64,000 nt of DNA. Origin: Primulina eburnea. Lineage: Eukaryota; Streptophyta; Magnoliopsida; Lamiales; Gesneriaceae. The stretch is taken from assembly GCF_022965805.1 (NCBI RefSeq), contig NC_133108.1, positions 23,403,545-23,467,544 on the forward strand, read 5' to 3'. Both the position numbers and the translations under genes were made by a program. The notes below the pieces were generated by a model that searched no databases, was not told the origin of the DNA, and saw only the letters and a program-made list of their open reading frames with translations. This document shows, piece after piece, positions 1 through 9,195 of the stretch. The first letter of the stretch is position 1, and every line of letters starts with the position of its first letter.

Positions 1-675
1 TTGATATCTGCAATGAATATGACTCTATTGTTGCAGAAGGGAGCGGATGGATTCCTGGTATATTCAGTTGATTTACTGAAGACGAACCCATCATTGGCAG
101 ATTTGCCAGTGGTGTGTGAGTTTGCTGATGTCTTTCCAGATGAGATTCCTGGATTGCCTCCGATTCGAGAGATAGACTTCAGCATTGAATTGATGCCAGG
201 AACAGTTCCGATTTCGAGAGCTCCATACCGGATGGCACCGATTGAGTTGAAAGAATTGAAAGAACAGTTGGAGGATTTACTGGCCAAGGGGTACATTAGA
301 CCGAGAATATCTCCTTGGGGTGCTCCAGTACTGTTCGTGAGGAAGAAAGATGGGTCGATGAGACTTTGTATCGACTATAGGCAACTGAACAAGGCAACGG
401 TAAAGAATAAATACCCATTGCCTCGTATTGATGATTTGTTTGATCAGTTGCAGGGTTCATCAGTGTATTCCAAGATCGACTTGAGATCTGGATACCATCA
501 ACTGAGAGTCAGGGATTCTGATATCTCAAAGACAGCATTCAGAACAAGGTATGGACACTATGAATTTATTGTCATGCCTTTTGGTTTGACGAATGCACCG
601 GCGGTATTTATGGGATTGATGAACCGTGTTTTACGGAAATATTTGGATGATTTTGTTATCATATTCATTGATGAT
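1..675 (+). pseudogene. B1 pol, 5' part (protease end to RT active site)
   Basis: The frame opens in the protease-RT linker and runs through the RT fingers and palm, with motifs [17 protein letters not shown] and MPFGLTNAP, ending at FIDD. It is cut there by insertion of A: the last five bases, ATGAT (671-675), are the A target duplication and code for the catalytic Asp-Asp pair. The frame then reads into the A LTR and stops after a few unrelated residues. The remainder of this gene resumes at 9196. Gag and protease lie outside the window to the left. Confidence 0.9.
671..675. repeat. Target-site duplication of A, left copy (ATGAT)
   Basis: ATGAT directly precedes the TGTAAGG start of the A LTR and is repeated exactly at 9191-9195 after the CCCACA end of the other LTR. 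B2 has this site once (14325-14329), so the empty-site sequence is visible inside the same window. Confidence 0.97.
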
Positions 676-774
676 TGTAAGGCTCGAGAATTATCCGTGT
701 CATCGATGTGAGGGTTGAAGAGGATTATGCATGACATGAAAAATGTGAGTTTGAGTAAGCATGGCCGAGACAAG

Positions 775-1001
775 ACCGCACCTGCGGTATTAACATCACC
801 GCACCCGCGGTGTAAAGATAGAAAAAAATGAGTTTTGTGCGAACAGACACCGCACCCGCGGTGATAGCGTGACCGCCCCCGCGGTGTGAGACCGCACCCG
901 CGGTTATGTAAGGACCGCACCCGCGGTCATAGTGTTGTAATTTTTGGTGAATTCGCCGTGAGCATAGCGCACCCGCGCTCTTGAGACACCGCACCCGCGG
1001 T
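775..1001 (+). repeat. Eight-unit ACCGCACCCGCGGT array in A 5' LTR
   Basis: The 14-bp unit ACCGC-ACCC-GCGGT is an inverted repeat with a 4-nt loop. Units start at 775, 798, 849, 872, 891, 914, 966 and 988, with irregular spacing. The seventh unit reads AGCGC-ACCC-GCGCT: both arms changed together, so the palindrome is kept. The array ends about 50 bp upstream of the TATA box. The right LTR has the same array at 7472-7698. Confidence 0.95.
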
Positions 1002-1052
1002 CTGCATGCGAGATTGCCACCTTTGAATTTCGTATTGACACATGGCATGTGA

Positions 1053-1060
1053 TATATAAA
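1053..1060 (+). promoter_or_regulatory. A 5' LTR TATA box
   Basis: TATATAAA lies about 50 bp downstream of the GC-rich array and is a good match to a plant TATA box, so transcription would start near 1085. The 3' LTR copy is at 7750-7757. Confidence 0.75.
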
Positions 1061-2138
1061 CCTTGGCATGACATCTCATTCTTCAGATTTCAGAACTTAG
1101 AACCGAGAGAGGATTTGGGAGAAGCTTTCATTCTTTTGATCTTTGCACTTGAGATTTTGCTATTTCCGGTTATCCGATTTTAATTCTGAGGTAAGATTTG
1201 TGTTCCTTGCATTGAAGGCTACAAAGTGACGTAAGTTTGATATAATTCCAGCATGATTCAGATTGTGGATGTTGGGGAACTTATGATTTTGTTGCGAATA
1301 TGTGTTCTTGATATGCTAAGCATCGTAGAAACGTAAACGGATTGAATTACGGATGTCGTATGCTATAGGTTCAATTTTCAAGCATGTATTATGTGAAGAT
1401 TATGCAGAATTTGGTATACATGTTTGTATTGGATGAGATTATGAGTTATTGAGATTGATTATGATATTGTTATGTTGAGATTGAGTTGGCCGGTATTGAG
1501 AAATAAGCCGTTACGCCGTTGAATTGTATTGAAATCAGTTACAGATTTGTACATTGAGTTAGTTGAGATGCTTGTTGATAGAGTGTGTCTACACATTGCC
1601 ATTTCAGATTATATTGGTTATTGTGAACTCGAGACTTCGACTGCAACACCGACGATTCGACAAGAAAGGTATAATTCATGTGGTCTTGGGATTGCACAAC
1701 TCGATTCAGATTTGATACGAGTTTCCCTAAATCACATACTAGATAGTTATTACATTGTTTATGTAATGTTTCGTTTATTGATTTATATTCGAGTCTTGAG
1801 ATAGGAGAGATTGGCAGACTTGCCAAAACTAGACGTTTCGGTGTATCGACGCATAGAAACAGATTTGTTATATGTGTAGACCCTCGATACAGAGTTGACC
1901 GAAGTCTAGGAATAAGACGTACCGTTGCCCCGAGTGGCTGGGTAGGTGACAGACCGTCTTATTCACACCGGGATCCCTAGATTAGAAAAGAGTCAAGTCA
2001 AGATTTGAATTGTCGAATACAGATTTGTATTCTACTACATGTTTAGATGTATATTCATGTTACTTGATTTATGTTATGCAATTGTACATGATTTATTACA
2101 TTGCATGCATCCATGTTTTATACTGGGATATGTTCTCA

Positions 2139-2186
2139 CCGGAGTTATCCGGCTGTTGTCGTGTTTGTATGTGTGCATGGCAACAG
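2139..2186 (+). other. Conserved two-hairpin block in A 5' LTR
   Basis: Hairpin one is CCGGA-GTTA-TCCGG (2139-2152). Hairpin two pairs CTGTTGTC (2153-2160) with GGCAACAG (2179-2186) and includes one U-G pair. The same block occurs in the LTRs of B, C and D with changes that preserve RNA pairing. The second copy in A is at 8836-8883. It lies downstream of the predicted start site, so it would be in the transcript. Confidence 0.7.
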
Positions 2187-2498
2187 GTGGGACAGGATCG
2201 GGGTCACGAGCTAGATGAGAGATGATGATAGCGTGGAGATCTCGGGCATTGCAGATTACTAGTGTTTTCTTATGGAACTTGTACTACTTATGTTTAGAGT
2301 TGTCATTTGAACACTAGAGAATGTTTGTACGAACAGACTTGTATGTACATTACGTTGTTTAATTTCTATCGAGATATGTTATGCTTTAGTTAATACATTT
2401 GAATTAAAGTTAAAAGCAAAATTTTGACCCACATTTTCGAACAAAGATCCAATTAAATCCCAAAAGAGTAGAGTTAGAGCCCGGGTCCCCACAACAGG

Positions 2499-2511
2499 TG
2501 GTATCAGAGCC
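2499..2511 (+). promoter_or_regulatory. A primer binding site (initiator Met tRNA)
   Basis: TGGTATCAGAGCC starts five bases after the LTR end. It is the usual plant complement of the initiator methionine tRNA 3' end and primes minus-strand synthesis. The 240 bases from here to the gag ATG at 2752 form the untranslated leader; I see no other feature there apart from a TTTACAG that could serve as a splice acceptor (2638-2644). Confidence 0.93.
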
Positions 2512-2751
2512 GTAGGTTCTGTAGACTGAGATAGAATAGAATGAGCGGGGTAGATCGAGTCATCTTCCTTGCTTTTGAGATGCTAGCATGCTTTATTGCT
2601 TTCCCTATTATATGTTGTGTTGTATTATCTGAATTGATTTACAGCATTTCAAGCCTGAATCAGAACCGATTATCGATCAGAGGTATATGATCAGAGAAGG
2701 GCTGAGACAGATGACATTGGGTGTGTACTAATCAGTTTTATGATCAGATTT

Positions 2752-5700
2752 ATGCCGCCTAGACGAGTGCCACAACCAGAGCAGGGTAGCACATCCGGTG
2801 CACAGATGGATGTCACCGCTACGCCGATGGAGACTTTATTGAAGAGATTCCAGTCTTTCCATCCGCCTACTCTGAAAGGCACAGAGAGTGCAGTAGAATG
2901 TGAGAGCTGGCTGGATGATATCGAGATGCTGTTTGAGTCTTTGGCTTACACTGACGAACGACGTGTGAAGCTGATAGGGCATCAGATGCAAGAGGTTGCA
3001 AAGAGCTGGTGGTTGACTACAAAGAGAGCCTTGGAGCACCGAGGCATTGATATCACGTGGAAAGTTTTTAAAGATGAGTTCTATCAGCGCTTCTTTCCCG
3101 TCTCCTACCGGAAAGATAAGGGAGCTGAATTTGCGAATCTGAAGCAGGGACAGTGGAACATCGAGGAGTATGTTGCTAAATTCTCTGCATTGCTACGATT
3201 TGCACCTCATGTGGCCGGGAACGACGAGGCAGTGGCCGATCAGTTCATCAACGGGCTGAATCCCGATGTCTTTACTTTGGTGAACACGGGCCGTCCTAGT
3301 ACTTTTTCAGAGGCACTGAACAGAGCTAAGGGAGCAGAGGCTGGCTTGATCAGGCAGCGAGGGGCTTCCTACGGTGTTCAGGGGCAGAGACCGCCACAGC
3401 CTACTACCGTACAGTTTCCACCACCTCCTCCTCGTTTCGATAGCGGATCTAGTGGTAGTGGCAAGAAAGAATTTTTGAAGGCTAAGGGCAAGCAGTTTAA
3501 GAAATCTGGGAGTAGTTCATCGAGTTCGAGTGGATCTCGACAGAGAGGTCAGGGGTCAGATTCCAGTGGTGTATACTGTGGTTCGTGCGGAGGGCGACAT
3601 GCCACAGAGCAATGTCAAGGAGTTCTGGGACGCTGCAACATCTGTAGGCAACAGGGACATTTCGCCAGAGTTTGTCCCCAGAGAGGTGCACAACGATTCC
3701 AGAACACAGGATCATCAGCACCAGCGCCACAGATGGAGAGACAGGCATCCTCTGTACACTCCTTTCAGCTACCCTCCACACAGACACAGCAGAGGCCAGG
3801 AGGTAGTCAGACGGTGAGTCAGCCTCCTCGACAGCAGGCACGTGTTTTTGCCCTGACAGAGGAACAGGCGCAGGAGGCGCCAGATGATGTCATTGCAGGT
3901 AACTGTTTTCTTTGCGGTTATCCTGCATATGTGTTGATAGACACAGGGGCATCTCATACATTCATATCTGAACATTTTGCATTGAGACATGCATTGCCTG
4001 TTGAGTCGATGTCGACAGTAGTGTCTATAGCTTCTCCGTTGGGAAGTGGTTTGATATCTGTGACTACTGTTAGACACTGTATGCTTCAGTTTGAGGGGCA
4101 TGAGATTGATCTTGATTGTGTAGTACTTGGTTTAGCTGATTTTGACTGTATAGTTTGCATAGACATGTTGACCAAGTACAGGGCCACGGTAGATTGTTTC
4201 CACAAGATTGTCAGATTCAGACCTGAAATGACAGAGGAGTGGAAATTCTACGGCAAGGGTTCCAGATCTCGGATTCCCTTAGTATCTGCTCTGACTATGA
4301 GTAGATTGCTTCAGAGAGGAGCAGAGGGCTTTCTCGTATATTCAGTAGATCTACTGAAGACGAGCCCAGCATTGGCAGATCTGCCAGTGGTTTGCGAGTT
4401 TGCAGATGTTTTTCCTGATGAGATTCCAGGGTTGCCTCCGGTTCGAGAGGTTGATTTCAGCATAGATCTTATGCCCGGTTCTGTTCCTATTTCGAGAGCT
4501 CCATATAGGATGGCACCGATAGAGCTGAAAGAGTTGAAAGCACAGTTGGAGGATCTTCTGTCCAAGGGATATATCAGACCCAGTGTATCACCTTGGGGTG
4601 CTCCAGTGCTTTTCGTTAGAAAGAAAGATGGTTCGATGCGACTGTGCATTGATTATAGGCAGTTGAACAAGGCAACCGTGAAGAACAAGTATCCGTTGCC
4701 GCGCATCGACGACTTATTTGACCAGTTACAGGGATCTTCTATATATTCGAAAATCGATTTGAGATCAGGGTATCATCAGCTCCGAGTTAGAGATGTTGAT
4801 ATTCCGAAGACTGCATTCCGAACCAGGTATGGACACTACGAGTTTGTTGTTATGCCTTTCGGTTTGACGAATGCACCAGCGGTGTTTATGAGTCTGATGA
4901 ACCGCATTTTTCAGAGATATTTAGATGATTTTGTGATTGTGTTTATTGACGACATTTTGGTGTATTCGAAGAATTTGACTGAGCATGCAGATCACCTGAG
5001 AATTGTGCTGAAGACTTTGCGACAGGAGCAGTTGTATGCTAAACTGTCCAAGTGTGAATTCTGGTTGCGACAGGTTGTCTTCTTGGGGCATATGATATCT
5101 GGAGATGGTATTGCGGTAGATCCGAGTAAAGTTGAGGCTGTGATCAGTTGGCCGAGACCGACTTCTGTGCCAGAGATACGCAGTTTCATGGGTCTAGCCG
5201 GGTATTATCGACGTTTTATTCGAGACTTCTCCAGTATAGCGAAGCCGATTACCCAGTTGACACAGAAGAATATGCCATTTGTGTGGTCCGAAGATTGTGA
5301 AGCCAGTTTTGTTGAACTGAAGAAGAGGCTGACTAGTGCGCCTGTCTTGACGATTCCATCAGGTACAGGTGAGTTCGTTGTATATTGTGATGCATCTCAC
5401 AGAGGGCTTGGATGTGTTCTTATGCAGCGAGGACACGTGATAGCATACGCCTCTAGACAGCTGAAGCCGCACGAGACTCGTTATCCGATTCATGATCTTG
5501 AATTGGCGGCGATTGTGTTTGCACTTAAGATCTGGCGTCATTATCTGTATGGCGAGAAATTTGAGATTTATTCCGATCATAAGAGCTTGAAGTATCTCTT
5601 TTCTCAGTCAGAGTTGAACATGAGGCAGCGACGATGGCTTGATCTGCTGAAAGATTTTGATTGCGAGATCAAGTACCATCCAGGGAAGTCGAATGCAGCG

Positions 5701-7272
5701 GCAGACGCCTTGAGTCGAAAGGTATGTTCTTTGTCCTTGTCGACTATAGGTGTATCGAGTTTAGTAGAAGATTGTTGCTTGTCTGGATTGACATTTGATA
5801 CAGAGAGTAGACCGCTGCGACTTGCTGCGATTCAGATTGAGCCAGATCTGATTTCGAGGATCAAAGAAGCACAAAGAACTGATCCGAGCGTGCAGAGATC
5901 GATTGATATGGTCAGAGCTGGTCATATATCAGAATATCAGGTCAGAGATTCTGTTCTGTATGTGAATAACCGCTTAGTGGTGCCAGAGATTTCAGATTTG
6001 AGACGACAGATCATGTCGGAAGCACACTGTAGTCGGTTCAGCATTCATCCTGGTGGCAGGAAGATGTATAACGACTTGAAGACACAATTTTGGTGGAAAC
6101 AGATGAAGACAGACATTGCAGAATTTGTATCTAGATGCCTAAATTGCCAGCGGGTGAAGGCAGAAAGAAAGAAACCCGGAGGTCTACTTCAGAGTTTGTC
6201 TGTTCCTGAATGGAAATGGGACCACATTTCCATGGACTTCGTGACAAAGTTACCTCGATCTTCGCGGGGCTGTGACGCGATTTGGGTTGTGATAGACAGA
6301 CTGACCAAATCAGCGTGCTTTATTCCGTACCGGATGACCTATCGACACGATCAGATGGCCGAGTTGTATGTCAGAGAGGTCGTCAGATTGCATGGTGTGC
6401 CGAAGTCGATCGTATCAGATCGTGATCCACGATTCACTTCTCACTTTTGGCACAGCTTGCAGCAGGCTTTGGGTACGACTTTACACCTGAGCACTGCTTA
6501 TCATCCCCAGACAGACGGACAGTCAGAACGGACTATCCAGACTTTAGAGGATATGCTGAGAGCTGTAGTACTAGACTTTGGTACTAGTTGGCAAGATTCA
6601 TTGCCGTTGTGTGAGTTTTCATACAACAACAGCTATCAGACGAGCATAGAGATGGCACCGTTCGAAGCTTTATACGGAAAGAAGTGCAGATCTCCGTTGT
6701 ACTGGGATGATATTTCTGAGGTACCAGAATTGGGGCCTGATATGATTCGTGAGATGACAGAAAAAGTGAAGATCATTCAGAAACGAATGAAGACGGCACA
6801 GGATAGGCAAGCAAAGTACGCCAATATTAGACGCAGACCGTTAGTATTCGAACAGGGAGACAGAGTATTTCTGAAGATTTCACCTTTCAGAGGCGTTGTC
6901 AGATTTGGCAAGCGAGGAAAGTTGTCTCCTAGATACATCGGTCCGTATGAGATTCTTAAGAAGATTGGCAATCGAGCTTACAGACTTGCTCTTCCTCCTT
7001 CATTATCAGGTATACATGATGTTTTTCATGTATCGATGTTGCGCAGATACATGCCAGATGATTCTCATGTCATTCTGCCTGACGAAGCCGAGCTAGATCA
7101 GAATTTGAGCTATGTTGAGCGACCGATACAGATTCTTGATCGGAAGGAAAAGAAGCTTAGAACCAAGACTATTCCGCTGGTGAAGGTTCAATGGAATCGT
7201 CATGGCATCGAGGAAGCAACTTGGGAGACAGAGTCTGAGATGAGACAGAGGCATCCCGAGCTAATTGTATGA
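2752..7272 (+). CDS. gag-pol: A gag-pol polyprotein with chromodomain (intact)
   Basis: One unbroken frame; an in-frame ATG also lies at 2740, but 2752 is preferred because MPPRR is the usual gag start, giving 1506 residues. Positions below count from 2740. The Gag domain is about 50-200. Two zinc knuckles follow: C280-C283-H287-C292 (unusual CX2CX3HX4C) and canonical C299-C302-H307-C312. The protease motif DTGASHT is 401-407. RT is about 570-790, with FIDD 735-738 as the YVDD equivalent. RNase H has D883, E921, D946 and D989. Integrase has H1096/H1103/C1133/C1136 and D1166, D1227, E1263 (35 residues between the last two). GPY is about 1392-1405 and the chromodomain about 1455-1505. No lesion or missing catalytic residue is seen. 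The product would form virus-like particles, copy the RNA and integrate it; the chromodomain probably directs insertion to heterochromatin. Confidence 0.97.
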   Translation: MPPRRVPQPEQGSTSGAQMDVTATPMETLLKRFQSFHPPTLKGTESAVECESWLDDIEMLFESLAYTDERRVKLIGHQMQEVAKSWWLTTKRALEHRGIDITWKVFKDEFYQRFFPVSYRKDKGAEFANLKQGQWNIEEYVAKFSALLRFAPHVAGNDEAVADQFINGLNPDVFTLVNTGRPSTFSEALNRAKGAEAGLIRQRGASYGVQGQRPPQPTTVQFPPPPPRFDSGSSGSGKKEFLKAKGKQFKKSGSSSSSSSGSRQRGQGSDSSGVYCGSCGGRHATEQCQGVLGRCNICRQQGHFARVCPQRGAQRFQNTGSSAPAPQMERQASSVHSFQLPSTQTQQRPGGSQTVSQPPRQQARVFALTEEQAQEAPDDVIAGNCFLCGYPAYVLIDTGASHTFISEHFALRHALPVESMSTVVSIASPLGSGLISVTTVRHCMLQFEGHEIDLDCVVLGLADFDCIVCIDMLTKYRATVDCFHKIVRFRPEMTEEWKFYGKGSRSRIPLVSALTMSRLLQRGAEGFLVYSVDLLKTSPALADLPVVCEFADVFPDEIPGLPPVREVDFSIDLMPGSVPISRAPYRMAPIELKELKAQLEDLLSKGYIRPSVSPWGAPVLFVRKKDGSMRLCIDYRQLNKATVKNKYPLPRIDDLFDQLQGSSIYSKIDLRSGYHQLRVRDVDIPKTAFRTRYGHYEFVVMPFGLTNAPAVFMSLMNRIFQRYLDDFVIVFIDDILVYSKNLTEHADHLRIVLKTLRQEQLYAKLSKCEFWLRQVVFLGHMISGDGIAVDPSKVEAVISWPRPTSVPEIRSFMGLAGYYRRFIRDFSSIAKPITQLTQKNMPFVWSEDCEASFVELKKRLTSAPVLTIPSGTGEFVVYCDASHRGLGCVLMQRGHVIAYASRQLKPHETRYPIHDLELAAIVFALKIWRHYLYGEKFEIYSDHKSLKYLFSQSELNMRQRRWLDLLKDFDCEIKYHPGKSNAAADALSRKVCSLSLSTIGVSSLVEDCCLSGLTFDTESRPLRLAAIQIEPDLISRIKEAQRTDPSVQRSIDMVRAGHISEYQVRDSVLYVNNRLVVPEISDLRRQIMSEAHCSRFSIHPGGRKMYNDLKTQFWWKQMKTDIAEFVSRCLNCQRVKAERKKPGGLLQSLSVPEWKWDHISMDFVTKLPRSSRGCDAIWVVIDRLTKSACFIPYRMTYRHDQMAELYVREVVRLHGVPKSIVSDRDPRFTSHFWHSLQQALGTTLHLSTAYHPQTDGQSERTIQTLEDMLRAVVLDFGTSWQDSLPLCEFSYNNSYQTSIEMAPFEALYGKKCRSPLYWDDISEVPELGPDMIREMTEKVKIIQKRMKTAQDRQAKYANIRRRPLVFEQGDRVFLKISPFRGVVRFGKRGKLSPRYIGPYEILKKIGNRAYRLALPPSLSGIHDVFHVSMLRRYMPDDSHVILPDEAELDQNLSYVERPIQILDRKEKKLRTKTIPLVKVQWNRHGIEEATWETESEMRQRHPELIV

Positions 7273-7334
7273 TGTGAGTTTTCTTTCAGTTCTAATGTCA
7301 TTTCTTCCTTTACTATGATTGATTAAGTTGTTAT

Positions 7335-7372
7335 GAGTTCGAGGACGAACTCTTGTCTAAGAGGGGGAGAAA
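7335..7372 (+). promoter_or_regulatory. A pre-LTR hairpin and polypurine tract
   Basis: GAGTTCG-AGGA-CGAACTC (7335-7352) is a perfect 7-bp stem with a 4-nt loop. It is followed by the polypurine tract AAGAGGGGGAGAAA (7359-7372), which directly abuts the 3' LTR and primes plus-strand synthesis. The hairpin recurs at the same place in all gypsy elements here. Confidence 0.88.
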
Positions 7373-9190
7373 TGTAAGGCTCGAGAATTATCCGTGTCAT
7401 CGATGTGAGGGTTGAAGAGGATTATGCATGACATGAAAAATGTGAGTTTGAGTAAGCATGGCCGAGACAAGACCGCACCTGCGGTATTAACATCACCGCA
7501 CCCGCGGTGTAAAGATAGAAAAAAATGAGTTTTGTGCGAACAGACACCGCACCCGCGGTGATAGCGTGACCGCCCCCGCGGTGTGAGACCGCACCCGCGG
7601 TTATGTAAGGACCGCACCCGCGGTCATAGTGTTGCAATTTTTGGTGAATTCGCCGTGAGCATAGCGCACCCGCGCTCTTGAGACACCGCACCCGCGGTCT
7701 GCATGCGAGATTGCCACCTTTGAATTTCGTATTGACACATGGCATGTGATATATAAACCTTGGCATGACATCTCATTCTTCAGATTTCAGAACTTAGAAC
7801 CGAGAGAGGATTTGGGAGAAGCTTTCATTCTTTTGATCTTTGCACTTGAGATTTTGCTATTTCCGGTTATCCGATTTTAATTCTGAGGTAAGATTTGTGT
7901 TCCTTGCATTGAAGGCTACAAAGTGACGTAAGTTTGATATAATTCCAGCATGATTCAGATTGTGGATGTTGGGGAACTTATGATTTTGTTGCGAATATGT
8001 GTTCTTGATATGCTAAGCATCGTAGAAACGTAAACGGATTGAATTACGGATGTCGTATGCTATAGGTTCAATTTTCCAGCATGTATTATGTGAAGATTAT
8101 GCAGAATTTGGTATACATGTTTGTATTGGATGAGATTATGAGTTATTGAGATTGATTATGATATTGTTATGTTGAGATTGAGTTGGCCGGTATTGAGAAA
8201 TAAGCCGTTACGCCGTTGAATTGTATTGAAATCAGTTACAGATTTGTACATTGAGTTAGTTGAGATGCTTGTTGATAGAGTGTGTCTAAACATTGCCATT
8301 TCAGATTATATTGGTTATTGTGAACTCGAGACTTCGACTGCGACACCGACGATTCGACAAGAAAGGTATAATTCATGTGGTCTTGGGATTGCACAACTCG
8401 ATTCAGATTTGATACGAGTTTCCCTAAATCACATACTAGATAGTTATTACATTGTTTATGTAATGTTTCGTTTATTGATTTATATTCGAGTCTTGAGATA
8501 GGAGAGATTGGCAGACTTGCCAAAACTAGACGTTTCGGTGTATCGACGCATAGAAACAGATTTGTTATATGTGTAGACCCTCGATACAGAGTTGACCGAA
8601 GTCTAGGAATAAGACGTACCGTTGCCCCGAGTGGCTGGGTAGGTGACAGACCGTCTTATTCACACCGGGATCCCTAGATTAGAAAAGAGTCGAGTCAAGA
8701 TTTGAATTGTCGAATACAGATTTGTATTCTACTACATGTTTAGATGTATATTCATGTTACTTGATTTATGTTATGCAATTGTACATGATTTATTACATTG
8801 CATGCATCCATGTTTTATACTGGGATATGTTCTCACCGGAGTTATCCGGCTGTTGTCGTGTTTGTATGTGTGCATGGCAACAGGTGGGACAGGATCGGGG
8901 TCACGAGCTAGATGAGAGATGATGATAGCGTGGAGATCTCGGGCATTGCAGATTACTAGTGTTTTCTTATGGAACTTGTACTACTTATGTTTAGAGTTGT
9001 CATTTGAACACTAGAGAATGTTTGTACGAACAGACTTGTATGTACATTACGTTGTTTAATTTCTATCGAGATATGTTATGCTTTAGTTAATACATTTGAA
9101 TTAAAGTTAAAAGCAAAATTTTGACCCACATTTTCGAACAAAGATCCAATTAAATCCCAAAAGAGTAGAGTTAGAGCCCGGGTCCCCACA
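7373..9190 (+). repeat. A 3' LTR (1818 bp)
   Basis: This copy has the same length as 676-2493 and five substitutions. Its array is 7472-7698, its TATA box 7750-7757 and its hairpin block 8836-8883. Confidence 0.97.
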
Positions 9191-9195
9191 ATGAT
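9191..9195. repeat. Target-site duplication of A, right copy (ATGAT)
   Basis: Exact repeat of 671-675 directly after the LTR end CCCACA. Confidence 0.97.

Larger units (their letters stand above)
676..2493 (+). repeat. A 5' LTR (1818 bp)
   Basis: The LTR starts TGTAAGG and ends GGTCCCCACA. It contains in order an eight-unit GC-rich inverted-repeat array (775-1001), a TATA box (1053-1060), a splice-donor-like GTAAGT (1231), a GGATCC-containing block near 1967-1980 shared with the other gypsy LTRs, and a two-hairpin block at 2139-2186. Short frames inside it do not resemble proteins. Confidence 0.96.
676..9190 (+). mobile_element. Complete young Ty3/gypsy chromovirus A (Tekay-like)
   Basis: An 8515-bp element has two 1818-bp LTRs (TG...CA), a primer site at 2499, one intact gag-pol frame, a polypurine tract at 7359-7372 and a perfect 5-bp target duplication. 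By eye the LTRs differ at five positions (938/7635, 1380/8077, 1592/8289, 1645/8342, 1995/8692), all substitutions. At the often-used plant rate of 1.3e-8 per site per year that would be about 0.1 million years; this date is an inference. It sits in the RT of B1. Assignment to Tekay/Del rests on the C-terminal chromodomain, the MPPRR gag start and the LTR length, and was not tested with a tree. Confidence 0.96.

Noticed and set aside
775..1001. CRISPR-like look of regularly recurring 14-bp units
   Set aside because: Spacing is irregular, the units lie inside eukaryotic LTRs and recur in both LTRs of each element; no cas genes and no prokaryotic context.
558..1069. Minus-strand frames with HRGCG/TAGAV repeats (also at 7357-7766, 11704-12000, 16838-17134, 41083-41433)
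   Set aside because: They are translations of the GC-rich array, lie within LTRs and match no protein type I know.
2499..2511. Possible tRNA gene at TGGTATCAGAGC sites
   Set aside because: Only the 3'-end complement is present next to each LTR; no cloverleaf, so these are primer sites.
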